Assembly (NCBI GenBank): GCA_002751075.1
Contig: NAOQ01000327.1
Coordinates: 16,727 to 72,212, forward strand
Length of the DNA: 55,486 nucleotides
DNA from: Ichthyophonus hoferi
Taxonomy: Eukaryota; Opisthokonta; Ichthyosporea; Ichthyophonida; Ichthyophonidae
Direction: 5' to 3'
The number at the start of each line of letters is the position of its first letter. The stretch's first letter is position 1. This document shows positions 37,449 through 49,400 of this stretch, piece by piece. The position numbers were made by a program, and so were the translations under genes. The notes under the pieces were generated by a model. That model saw only the letters and a program-made list of their open reading frames with translations. It was not told the origin of the DNA and did not search any database.

Positions 37449-38308
37449 CTATTAAAACAAGAATATTTAATTAACTTGTCTTTACATAGCTATAATCATT
37501 TAATATTATTAGTAATTAATAATACATATATAGTCTGGAAAAATAGTCACGGCAAACAATTGGTGTTAGTTAACTAACGTCCAGTGGAATCGTTAATTTA
37601 CAACGTTTAATAATATTTAACTAATTATCACATTTGAAAAAAATCAATGTGACAACATAGATCACAGAAACGCTCATATCTGTACTTATTATTCCCAACA
37701 TATTAGCAGAGAAAGTTTAAAAAGTTTATCATGGTCACAAAACCTGGTAATTCGATTAATTCAACAATCCATGTATGCCGAAAACACTTCAGCCCAGCCC
37801 TACATCCATTCACTGACCTCTGCATGTGGAGAATCAATTTTTATTCAGCTCCACAGTCTTCAAATCATCATTTAAACTATTAACATTTACAGTTTTAGAG
37901 TGACACTAAAGTAATGTAAAAATAACTAGGCAGCAGTCACATATCAGCTTAGTCACCAGCCGCCAGAATAGCTGCCAGAGTATACAACAGATCTAGAGCC
38001 AGCAAGAACATGTAACAACCAATTGTGTCAACTGTCTTCTGTTTTGCTTTTTGTCAACAGTAATTATCTAGTTCATTTAATGAGCTACAAACTATAGCTA
38101 AGTAGTCACCACATCAAGGTTCTTTTCATATTCATATTCCTTTTTCATATTTTTTATGCTCTATGTAAAATAATCCGCCTAGGCCAAAAGGGGGGTGGGG
38201 GGAGGGGGGGGGGAGTATTAAAATTGTAATATTTTATTAATTGCGGTATTTTCCATATAACTATAATTATTTAATAGTATTAACAATTACTATTACATAT
38301 GTAGTCAA
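37449..38308. repeat. Pair of about 90-bp direct repeats, 770 bp apart
   Basis: The segments 37449-37535 and 38216-38308 align at about 75%: 'attaaaa', an 'aatattt.attaa' block, 'ata.ctataat.atttaata', then 'attacatatgtagtc' or variant. They are in the same orientation and flank a unique stretch without coding potential. They may be two copies of a dispersed repeat or remnants of element ends. Not enough to name an element. Confidence 0.45.
38190..38213 (+). other. G-run, potential G-quadruplex
   Basis: Six G, T, six G, A, ten G. This is the only long G-tract in a strongly AT-rich window and meets the sequence rule for an intramolecular G-quadruplex, with loops of one base. It lies about 120 bp before the recognisable part of the copia-type fossil. 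Confidence 0.8.
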
Positions 38309-38329
38309 AATAGTTGATAAAATCTATTG

Positions 38330-39890
38330 ATGATAAGTGCCACAATCCAATATGTCCAGTCAAAATTGAACAAAGTAATGGCAGAGGTCTCGCGATTGTG
38401 GGTCATCCTCCCCAAGTTCAAGCAGCTTGTCGTCACTGCCAAGATACGATATGCTCCATTCAGTGTCACAGCTCTATTCAATGGCCAGGGACGTGAATAC
38501 CTCAACTCTACATTCACTATTTTCCTTAAGAAAAGTGGTATCTCCCATCATGTAACCCTCCCCTACGCACCATAGAGCAACGGTATGTCTGACCGCTGCA
38601 CCACCAAATCATAACCGTGTGCCGCAGCTTAATGAACCATGCAAATACAAATATTCCACATTACTTTCGGAGTTTTTCATTGACTACAGTCACCTTCCCC
38701 CGCAACTTATCTTTGACGAAGACAATCACGAATAATCACGAATAATACGGTTCCCTACAATTTTTGGACCAGGGGTAAGCCATCAGTTGAAAGTTTTCAC
38801 GTTTCTGAATCCAAGGTTATCTACTGTTTAGACTCCGATAAGATAAAAAACATCTTTTCCTCGTGGACGTCTGGAATGCATAATAAGCTACGCCAACGAC
38901 CAGCGTGGTTGGATTATCTTTTGGTGGGAAACAAGAGCAGTTTTCGTAGGCCAAAACGTGATTTTTTACGCAAATATTTGTCTTTCCAAAAGTAGGTAGT
39001 ATTTTTGTAAATGCAGGCCATTGACCAGATCACCAACAATGCTTCATAAGCCACATTGTCAGAAGGGAAATTAAATTAAAGGAAAGCACCAGAGTCATTA
39101 ACAACAATTCTTTCCACATCTACACCTAATCTTTTCCTCAAAATTCCGTCAAAAAACACTTAAAAGCTGGGAGAGTCCTGCAAAGTGATCCATAAGAAAA
39201 ATCCCAAAAATACCAATGCTCGAAGTACGCTCCACTAACCGCTTACAGTGAAACAAAAAAATATAGTGACCACAATTTTTATTTTCTATATGCACATATA
39301 TTCACAAGTACAGTGGCAGCATTGGGCAAACAGACTGAAGTACTTGGTATCCATCGTCCAAAGGGAATAAAACATGCATTGTGATCACATGACAAGTTAG
39401 TGGATGACAAGTTAGTGGATCAGGGTGATGGAACAGGAGATGTGCACCATCAACACATTCTATACTTGAAACCTAATACCTAAACCCAAGGGGAAAGCCA
39501 TATTACGCAGTCTATAGGTGTTTCATAGTAAGCACGATGGCGAAGGACTGATGATTAAGCATAAAGCTCGCCTGCTAGAGATTGTAGCAATTAAGGACAT
39601 AGATTTTTTCAACATCAGCTCCCCGGTGACTTCCTTTGTCACTGTCCAAGTTCTTCTAAGCATTGCAACAACAAGATGCCATGAAATCATTCAGCTGGAT
39701 ATTACTGGCGCCTACTTTTTTATGCATATTTGGAAACCCTGGTGTACAAGGAGCAGCCACCTATTGTGGACAGCGATCACCCCGATATGGTTTGATACCT
39801 CAAGCACAGTCTAGTCTGAACGAAGGCTCACTTCCCTGGAATAACCCCGTTTTCCAAATGGCCAATAGTTTATTGAAACCTGTCTTTACT
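38330..39890 (+). mobile_element. Ty1/copia-type LTR retroelement fossil
   Basis: Recognisable parts in order on + are the end of an integrase core (about 38,380-38,620) and a stretch of copia-type reverse transcriptase (about 39,480-39,780), which places it in the Ty1/copia (Pseudoviridae-like) group. It is clearly broken, with many breaks spread over its length, and the 5' gag/protease part is not recognised. No convincing LTR pair was found by eye. An old, inactive copy. Confidence 0.8.
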
Positions 39891-40459
39891 TAAATAGTAT
39901 TTTTTTTCTTTTTTGGCCATAATATCATAGGCCAATATCAGGCCAAGAGGAAATGCTAGAAACAAAGCGATTACTGTAATTTTGTTATTTATTCTTTTCT
40001 TTCTTCATTGTCTTTTTTTTTTTTTTGCGCCTTACCATAGAGAGAAAACGTCATTTCCTAATTAAGTTTGATGGGATATCTTTGTGAATTATCAATGTTC
40101 TTATTGGTTCGGAGTTTGCTACAAAGGCCTATAATTCAATCAATTCATAGAAATACCACGCTAAAAATACAAATCCAATCCGATCCTCCTATATAAGTGT
40201 CAATCAATTAGTAATGACTCAATTTGGATTCAATAGAATAAATGTTTGTAGCATTCGAGAGCCAGAGAGATCTTTATACATGAATATAGGCACATTGGAC
40301 AGTTTAAATCAGTCGGAACAAATTTAGTCAAAACAGGTTTTTGAGCGAAAGAAGCATAAACACAAGGCTCCATACAAAATAGAAACAACGGTTGAGTAAT
40401 ATATTACTATTCAGTGATATAGAAAATTAGTACTGGATAGAGAATATTATATTCTGGAA

Positions 40460-40570
40460 TTCAATACATATTTATATGTAACTATATTGTTTATAGTTTC
40501 TAAAGAGGTTGAAGCAATTAATCCAAATCCTTTGCTAGAAGGCCAACCAGTCAAGCCTGGTGTTACTTCT
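40460..40570 (+). repeat. Dispersed repeat copy A5 (short)
   Basis: A short + copy of the A family: 'aattaatccaaatcctttgc' followed by 'tagaaggccaaccagtcaag' matches the core of A1 and A4. The frame reads NPLLEGQPVKPG, like LLKGQLVK of A4. The similarity stops soon after 40570. Confidence 0.55.
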
Positions 40571-43500
40571 CCTAAGATTAAAAAAAACGCGTACCCTTTT
40601 TTTTTCTTTTTCACAATTACAATAAGATCATAGTTACCACATATACAACACATCACATAGTAAGAAATTCAAGGCTTCAATAACTCCTAATTAACAGCGT
40701 GAACTTGAGCCGGAATTATTCGCAAACTTTAGTTTATAGATTAGCAGACCACAACCATGAAATAGAAGCAAGTATTCATGTCTTTTGCTCTAATTCTAAT
40801 AGGTAATAATGGCCATATGGTAATATTCCCTTATTTGTAACACAAGGGGGCGGCCACTGCTTAGATTGACACGACAATGAAACCAATTACAAGCGATGTA
40901 AATGGTTTGAGAACACATTTGTTGCCGCTAGTATAAATAGGGAACACAAAACAAACAACCTGACTAACGTATACTTATATTCTAGTAATTCTGATTATAT
41001 GTAGTCTATTTTGTATTACATACAGTTCATCACCATCATGATCATCTCTTCGTAGCAATAGATGTGTGTGGTATGAATAGACCAATTTATATTGATCAAT
41101 TCTATCATTGCGGAATACCTTAAACATAAAGAGGATGATAGGAAACGTAAAGATTTATAATATCATATTTATGGTCAATTTTTTTTTAATAAAACCATTA
41201 AATACTAACAGCCACAGCTCTTTAAGTATAATTGACTTTTAAATTTTTATAGCTCTTTTTGTTATTGTTTACTCTTTTAAAAAATTTGTAGTTCGTGCGT
41301 GCTGTGCTATAAAGGAATACAGATGCGTAATTTCTATATGGACATACTCTTCAGAGGATACGGCCAATGGGCCTGTGAGAAAGATTTGTTTTGTTATTGG
41401 ATAGCAAGGCTTATATGAAGTATTACACTAATAAAGGTGGTACACGCCTCATGCAAATCATAATTCATATCAATAACTCAACGCCTAAAATCAAACATGT
41501 GCCGAGCAAGATTACCAATTCCATAAGGTGTGAACACAATAATAACTAAAAAGTGTTCATAATATTATAGTCCAAGGTGTAAATAGAAACACTAGAAGGA
41601 AATCCAAAAATTCATAAAGAAATAGGGAGCCAATAGTTAGACTTCAGGGCAATCTTATTTACAGCTACAGGTAAGACCAGAGGAAACTCTATCATTCTTG
41701 TATGTATGCGACCTTATCCGGATCTGGTATTTAAATCTTAATCATTGGATTGGATTATCATCTGCAAGCAAATCAAATTTTATGTCAGTTCCAAATAGTA
41801 AAGGGTTATTTATAAAAGTTAAAGTGCCATATACATAACTCAATTTAATTGCTGTGCATACCTTACAGCGAATAAAATTATAAAATTATAAAATCATTCA
41901 TGTTTTCCCACCCACTAATCACAACGTGGAAGCAAACGGGAGTAGTCTAACGTATTGGAAAACACACTTCACACATAATTTGTTTTTCAATTGTCCGTGA
42001 CTTACCAATTATTTACATTTCATGTTAAAACAAGCCATTTCAATTCATTGAAGGAATATCTCTCGACACGCTATATCTTATCTCTTATGTTCTTGTGTTA
42101 CAAGACCATTAACCACAGAATCATGTATCTTATATTTTTAATTTTTACCTTGTCAATTAATTACTTTCCTCTGATAGGCAGTACATAACAAGTTTAGAGC
42201 AACCGAATTCGTTCTGCTTCTTTTACCCAACTGGACAATGGCATTATAGAGTTTATCAGCATAAAATTTATAACATAGTGATCCATCAAGTCGGAGTTGA
42301 GAACATTTTTAGATTATAACATAAAAACAAAACAATATATAATAATTGTTGCAATTCAAATACGAGATGAAGCTAGAAAAAAACATGTTAGATCGTATCG
42401 TAACAGAACGAAGTTTAAGTCATTTTGGCATGTGCTGGTATCGTTAAGCACCTTTTTAGACTGTACAACACGATCTACCAGTCCTGACTCTTCAAATATA
42501 GAGGACCAATTATTACCTGGTAATGCCAAGAACGATAATAGAAAAATAACTTTAACATTCTCCCTTTTCGAATTATTAAAATTGTTGGTTTAAATTATAG
42601 GAGCATTTGAAATGCTCTGGAATTTTAAAAAAAAAGCTAAATAGAAGCAAAAATTGGGCCAGAACAGTGTTGCCGTCCTACATGCAAAAATGCACTATTA
42701 CAACGTTTTATGATTTATGCGCACTGCAATTAGAATTAACAATCCAGCAATAGGATAACAACATGTGTTTGTGTGAGTTTAGCCAGTCAAATAAACTGGA
42801 AAGATCTACCATACAAATTGTACAATACAATTCCGAGAAAAAGTATTCATAATTAATCTCTGGAATGTGTTTTTTTTTAATGCCCTCACGTGATTGGGGG
42901 ACCAATTAATACAAGGCGACGTTCGGCTCCATCTTTTTCTTAAAAACAATATTGGATAATGATAGATATAATAATAATTAATAATTGGCTTCTCCACTCC
43001 ATGCCCGAAGCATACCCCTTTGGAAGGCTCTAGAAATAATTAATCTAATTTGATATATCTAAATGCATGCACGTGTCTTTCGTGCTTGTACTGGACATAC
43101 TACACTATTGTTTATTTGACGATAATGACATGTACTAACTGCTCTTTATTTTATATACATAGAAAGTGCGCCCACATACATATATATACCGTTTTTGGCA
43201 GTATGTGTTTCTCCGTATCCTTCTCTTCCTTCCTACTCCGTTCTTCTATCTTTTCTCTTGGTGTACACTCCCTCTATATCTCTTCCTCACACTTGGTCTT
43301 TCACCACACTCTTTCCCTCAAGACCATGGTAGTGGTAACAGGCTTTCTCGAAACCTTGGTGAAAAAGGAAAAGACGGATGATTGAGTGAGTCTTGGCTAT
43401 TATTTTAATTTTTTATTTGAAAACTTCTCTAGCAGTGGTTTAACCATAGTTGTGGCATAGGTATAACTACAGATAGTCACAGGTTATATGTAAATACTAC

Positions 43501-44485
43501 GAATAGGAAACTAGAAAGAGGTTTGCTGCGAGAGCGTATTTAATACAATGAATGGCTAATAACAAGATATGTTTATTAGAAATAATAACGTGCTCATAAG
43601 AGGAAATAGCGCATATATAACGCATAAGAAAATAAAAATAATATAATCAGATATGGTTATTGTTATTGTAAGAGTGTAATATTTTATGTAAATAGGTAAG
43701 TACTTAATGTTTTTCTTGTATTACACCAATGACTTCATCAAATTTCAAGCAGGGTATCTATCCATATAATACAGAAGATATTACCTCATAACCTAAATAT
43801 ATAGTTCAAAAAAGACAATAATACTTCTAAATCATAGGTGTAGGTATGATTTTTTGTTTATCAGCACTGTCGGATTAGAATTAGGGCCCCTTTATAATAG
43901 AGAAAGCCATACGGTATAACATAAAGAAATGACCCAAAGTAAAAAGCATTTTTTATAATTATCATAGTTTGTCCAAAATGACAAATATACAATTGCGTGA
44001 CAAATAAAACTCTGATCAGTTCTGGTCATGCAGATTTTACATTGTGGATTGATATGGATTCTATTCGGTTTACTCTACACAGCATGTACATCTTGGTCGT
44101 AGATCAAGTAGATCAATCATTTTCATTGGTATGAGTCATTGGTCATTGGTTAATGAGAAAAGGAAACCAGCGATAATATTAATATATCTCAAAAAGGCAA
44201 AACTTAAGATCAAAAATATTAATAACTTTTAGACGCTTTTTTCATTGCAGATCCAGTCGTTTATCTTATTATAATTGGTAATCAATTAGAAAAAAATAGA
44301 TGAATAATATGCACAAATACAGTTGTGCGACTGCGATTCGTTAATTGGCAAGTTAACTGATCATTGATCTTTAGCACTTATTTTTCTCTGTCAGGTCAAG
44401 TTTATGTATCTTAGGGGACTCTCATGTTACCTTAAAAGGAAATATTGACATATTATTGAACCACTATATCACTATATCATTAAAG
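40571..44485. other. Gene-poor intergenic stretch
   Basis: No supported gene. A frame at 43166-43381 (+) ends GNRLSRNLGEKGKDG but has no family match or convincing splicing. Several A/T-rich runs and CCAAT words are present. No tRNA-like A and B boxes were noticed. Confidence 0.4.
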
Positions 44486-44964
44486 ATTCTTCCATCTTCT
44501 ATCGCATCAAAGTTTCGCTTTCTTTTCTTTGAATTGAAAAGTATTGGCCAACTCATTTAAGTCGGAACATTTTGGAACTCACTGATTGGCGACACATGTG
44601 CCAAGTGAAAGCCTTGGTANNNNNNNNNNNNNNNNNNNNNNNNNNNNNNNNNNNNNNNNNNNNNNNNNNNNNNNNNNNNNNNNNNNNNNNNNNNNNNNNN
44701 NNNNNNNNNNNNNNNNNNNNNNNNNNNNNNNNNNNNNNNNNNNNNNNNNNNNNNNNNNNNNNNNNNNNNNNNNNNNNNNNNNNNNNNNNNNNNNNNNNNN
44801 NNNNNNNNNNNNNNNNNNNNNNNNNNNNNNATTCTTCCATCTTCTATCGCATCAAAGTTTCGCTTTCTTTTCTTTGAATTGAAAAGTATTGGCCAACTCA
44901 TTTAAGTCGGAACATTTTGGAACTCACTGATTGGCGACACATGTGCCCAATGAAAGCCTTGGTA
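44486..44964. other. Assembly gap with duplicated 134-bp flanks
   Basis: A run of 211 N (44620-44830) is flanked by two copies of the same 134-bp sequence (44486-44619 and 44831-44964) that differ at only two bases, in the 'gtgccaagtg' versus 'gtgcccaatg' segment. This pattern is typical of two contigs that overlap but were not merged because of allelic differences, so the gap may have zero real length. A genuine tandem duplication is the alternative. Confidence 0.9.
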
Positions 44965-46404
44965 TTGATAAGTGGGAAAGAGTACCAATTCACAGAAATC
45001 AATTTCTACACCATGTAAGTTATTCCTAACTAAATAGCTACCTTTTTTTAAACAATTATGGTAACTAAATTGAAAACTATTATATTTTATAAAAAATATA
45101 ATCAAAACTTCTGCAGGATTTATAAGTGGATATTCATTTCACAATTAACAATGACTACTTCTATATAAAAAAGGTTATACTGATTTATATGCATAGATAT
45201 ATATTTTTAATTTTTTTTATGTTTATTGCTGCCAAACCTGGTTTCATAAAATTCCTGAAATTGATAAATGAAGTTATTGGCCCATAATATTCCCGAGATT
45301 TTATGTCCAATACACATGGCAGGGGTTGCCCCGTGCTTCGATTTTCGAACAATGCTCTCTTCGTATTGTCTCCTCTCGTGCTACATGTTCGAACAAAGAC
45401 ACGGCCAGTTCGTAGTTTGGCGGATATCCAATAAGTATTTTAAGTAATAGCATGCTTCTCGAACCATGCTTTCCGTTCTACCTTATGCAGTATCCCATGG
45501 CATATCACGAAATTCATCTGTTGGCTACAAACCATATGGCCTTGGCACAATAAGGACTCTATCTTACCTATCTTACTGTTTCACACTCCCTGTAATCCTG
45601 TCTAAAACTAATTTTACCTTCTGATATATGAACTTCACGTATGCGAATTAAAAATACTTTCCTCTTGAGCTCTGGTAACCTGTATCTTTATTTTCTTATC
45701 CTTGGTGTTAGCACCGTGATATTCAATGTATCACTCGGAAGAATAATGCACTAGTGTTGATAAAAATACATACTGAACATAGTTTTAACGTGACACTATT
45801 GTATATACGTCCCCGAGACATAATACATTCACGGACTTGTTATATATATATAAACAGTTAATTTTAACTATTACAAATATTTTAGCCTAACGAGCTCAGA
45901 ATATTGATCTATTTCAGGATGATGTCCTGTATACCTTAGTCTAGTTCAAAAATTAATATAGAAATCTCCCTAATCAGGATAAATCTTGCTACACAGCAGA
46001 TAATGACCTTTTGAAACAGTAGGGAAATAAAGCAATTCAACTACACGGACAGTGGTCAGAATCCATCGCTAGCATTAAAATTTACTATGACATCATGTCA
46101 TCATAGATAAGCCCAATGTATAGTAATTCTGATTGGTTTTGGTAACTGTTGCATCTAAAACTATACAACATGAATAAGTTATCGTCAACAATTTATTAAA
46201 CACATAAACCTAAACAGTTTACGAATTATCCACCAACATAAGGAATAATTATCTTAAATTATGACATAGTATTTTTAATCGTCCAATCATAAACAAGCTT
46301 GAGATTCATATTAGGCAAGATAAATTAAAGAGCCTTTCTGCTTTATTTTACATGGTCAACATAAGGTTTGTAAAAGGAACAAACAAAAAACAAAACATAC
46401 ACCA
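44965..46404. other. Intergenic DNA downstream of the EPS15-type gene
   Basis: No supported gene. The part 45300-45560 is less AT-rich and has CG-containing words, but no frame of recognisable family was found on either strand. Confidence 0.4.
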
Positions 46405-46410
46405 TTTATT
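46405..46410 (-). terminator. Candidate poly(A) signal of the EPS15-type gene
   Basis: AATAAA on - (TTTATT on +) 25 bases beyond the TAG stop at 46435. A second lies further on near 46339. A very short 3' UTR would fit the compact style seen at SRP72. Confidence 0.5.
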
Positions 46411-46434
46411 TTCCTAGCATCGTAATAATACAAT

Positions 46435-49400
46435 CTACGAATCATTCAAGCTGGCTTCAATGGCCTTCCTCATCTCCTGAGCTTCCCTGTTATTTATATA
46501 CAAAAGAAATGATCGGTATGAGAAAATTAAAATCGGAAATAGAAATATAAAAATATACGTATATATATATATGGAAATACAAATTAGATGGTTAAAATAG
46601 AATAATAAAGTATATTATAGCGTATCAATGAGTAAATTATCCTTTCTAGTGTTAAGCTTATTGGTGCAGAGGTATGGGTGAGTAGGTGCACGTGAGCCAA
46701 CTTACCACATTTACCATAGGACAACAGGGACTATACTAACACATTATACCTATTATAACTAAGATAATATTTAATACCATACTGTTAAAGAGATATAGCC
46801 AGGGCTAGTCACACCATACAAGGTGTATTTGACGCGTTAGCGCATCATTTGTGCCACATAGTAGAGATAAATATACACAAAGGAAAAAAGAAATACTAGA
46901 GACGAATACACACGCACACATAGTGATATTTTCATCAAAAGGGTGCTACACCCTATAGATAAACCAACAAGAAAACAATGAATGGAATTGAATGAATAAA
47001 GTACACATTTCATAGCAACCAAGATATACACGAAGCATATGCAACACATAAACAGGATAGTAGTAAACGTAGGGGACAAGAGTGCCTACCGTTCCTCAGG
47101 GGTTATGTCGGTCATACTCTCTTCTAATACCACTTTCATTTGATCCTCCTCGGATAAAATGGTCAAGTCCTTACTATTATAGGTGCACCCTCAGTGTTAA
47201 TTTATGACTATGCATTTCCGATCGCCTAGGTGGCTGCAAAGCAACGCGACCACAAAAGCTATTCCTCGCACACTAATATGGTAATATGGGTGATATTTAT
47301 ACGTCATACGTATAGACTTTAGTAAATGCATTGAGGCTTCATCACACAACCCGGCCATATGTGATGACAACAGCATCCAGCTGGAGGTACACTTGTATTT
47401 GATCACGTGTAAAGTATAAATAAAGAGACGTAAAACTATTTTAAAGAACTGTTTGATGTATTTTATTTCTCCAATACTATGACTGGTACAATATTTTACC
47501 ATTATAATTTTCTTATTTAAAATTTATATCTTATCTTTATTGGTTTTGTAAAATAGGCTACTATTAGTTCGACTTTGATACTAGTTCCTTATCTAATTTT
47601 AATTTATAGTCCATCAAAGATAGCCCAAGACATAGTTCTAAGCGTAATGATTAGATGTTACATAAAGTAAACTGCACCAGTATACACCACATCTAGTATT
47701 AATTAATACATATTATAGATTAATCTTAATCATTAAATTTTACTGGACTGCTATTCTATACTTTAATACACTCCCCATTGCCATGAATTATCACCTTCAA
47801 GTAAAAAACAATATCAACATGCCATTGCTTGAGGAGTAAATAAAAATGTTGGACTAATCATGTACTGGTTTCATACCTCTTTGGCTTACTCGACTCTGAT
47901 TGGTCTAAAGAATCATTCACGACTGGCTTCTTTTCCTTTTCTGTAGAGGAATATCCGTGGGCCTATGTAGAGATAAATATTATATAAGTATCAATATATT
48001 TTTATATATATATATCAGTATTCAGGTAAAAGAAAGATAAATTTTATGGGAATATAATAACGTATAGTATAGCATAATAATCTCATCCATTCAAAGGCAA
48101 TACAATCTAATATCATATATCCTAACAAGCTATAAGATACAAAAGAATAATAATGCAACCAGACTATACATACTATATGCTGCTATATCAGGAAATATAC
48201 ACTACCAAGCCTCGTCCTTCTTTAACATAGCTTCAATTATCTATTTCTTTTTACTTATTTTTCCTGTGACCTTTGCATATGTATTTATGTGCCTTACATT
48301 TATTATTATTAATTGGAAAGACAAAATACAATTAAACATATAAAAGAGAAAGACAATAAGAATGGGTTAAGTAAGTGATATTTATACCTTTGATAAAAGT
48401 GCACTGGTCCACTTGTTTGTCTTTCCTTTAAATGATCCGGCTACACCAGTGTTCATAAATGACTTCTTTACAGTAGGGGGGCTGGTAGGTTTCTTGGTCA
48501 AACTCTTTCCGCTAGGACTACCTAACAGACTTTTACTGAGAGACCGCCCTGATGTGCATAAGGCATTGGATAGGGTCAGGCAAGGTAAAGACATAACATA
48601 CATATGCATGCATGTCAGCAATAGGTGACCGCTGAACCACAATCTATCTTATTTATCCATATACAACTATTATAGCAGATTATATACTCTTTAACAGCAC
48701 CAAACCATTCAATACACACATACTATACCCAACCACCCACACCAACCACACGTATATACATATATATTCACATAGGTCTCTTTAACTTCTTAATCATATA
48801 CACACCACCAGCTATGCAAACTTAATGCTTACTTACTATTAATAGTAGAGTCTAATATTGGCCTACTAATAGTAGTAGAGCCTAATATTGACATACTATG
48901 GGTAGTGGAGTCTAATATTGACCTACTATTAGTAGTAGAGCCTAACATGGGTACACCATTAGCAGTAGAGCCTAACATTGACATACTATGGGTAGTGGAG
49001 GCTAATATTGGGTTACCATGCGTAGTAGAGTGTAACATTAACCTACTATGTGTAGTAGAGCCTAACATTGGCTTACCATGCGCAGCAGAGTGTAACATTG
49101 ACTCACTATGCATAGTAGAGGCTAATATTGGGTTACCATGTGTAGTAGGATCTAACATTGACCTACTATAAGTAGTAGAGCCTAATATTGACCTACTATG
49201 AGTAGTAGAGTGTAGTATTGGCTTACTATCAGTAGCAGACCCTAATATTGGCCTACTATCAGTAGCAGGCCCTAATATTAACTTAATATCAGTAGGGGGG
49301 CATAATATTGACTTACCATTAGTAGTAGAGTCTAATATTGACTTACTACTAGTAGTAGCGCCTAATACTGACTTACTATTAGTAGTAGATGATGCATTCG

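Noticed and set aside
43166-43381. Frame ending GNRLSRNLGEKGKDG, slightly collagen- or exon-like
   Set aside because: It starts in a CT-rich stretch, has no Gly-X-Y periodicity beyond a few residues and no convincing flanking splice sites.
44553-44901. Four open frames running through the N block
   Set aside because: They exist only because N bases cannot encode stops.
45300-45560. Less AT-rich patch as a possible gene or tRNA
   Set aside because: Both strands were read: no tRNA cloverleaf, no long frame and no recognisable protein motif.
48905-49171. 88-codon frame on + with periodic NIGLPCVVE units
   Set aside because: It is the antisense shadow of the 30-bp coding minisatellite. The - frame joins other EPS15 exons in phase.
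48836-49390. CRISPR-like array
   Set aside because: The 30-bp units are contiguous with no spacers, and the setting is a spliced eukaryotic gene.
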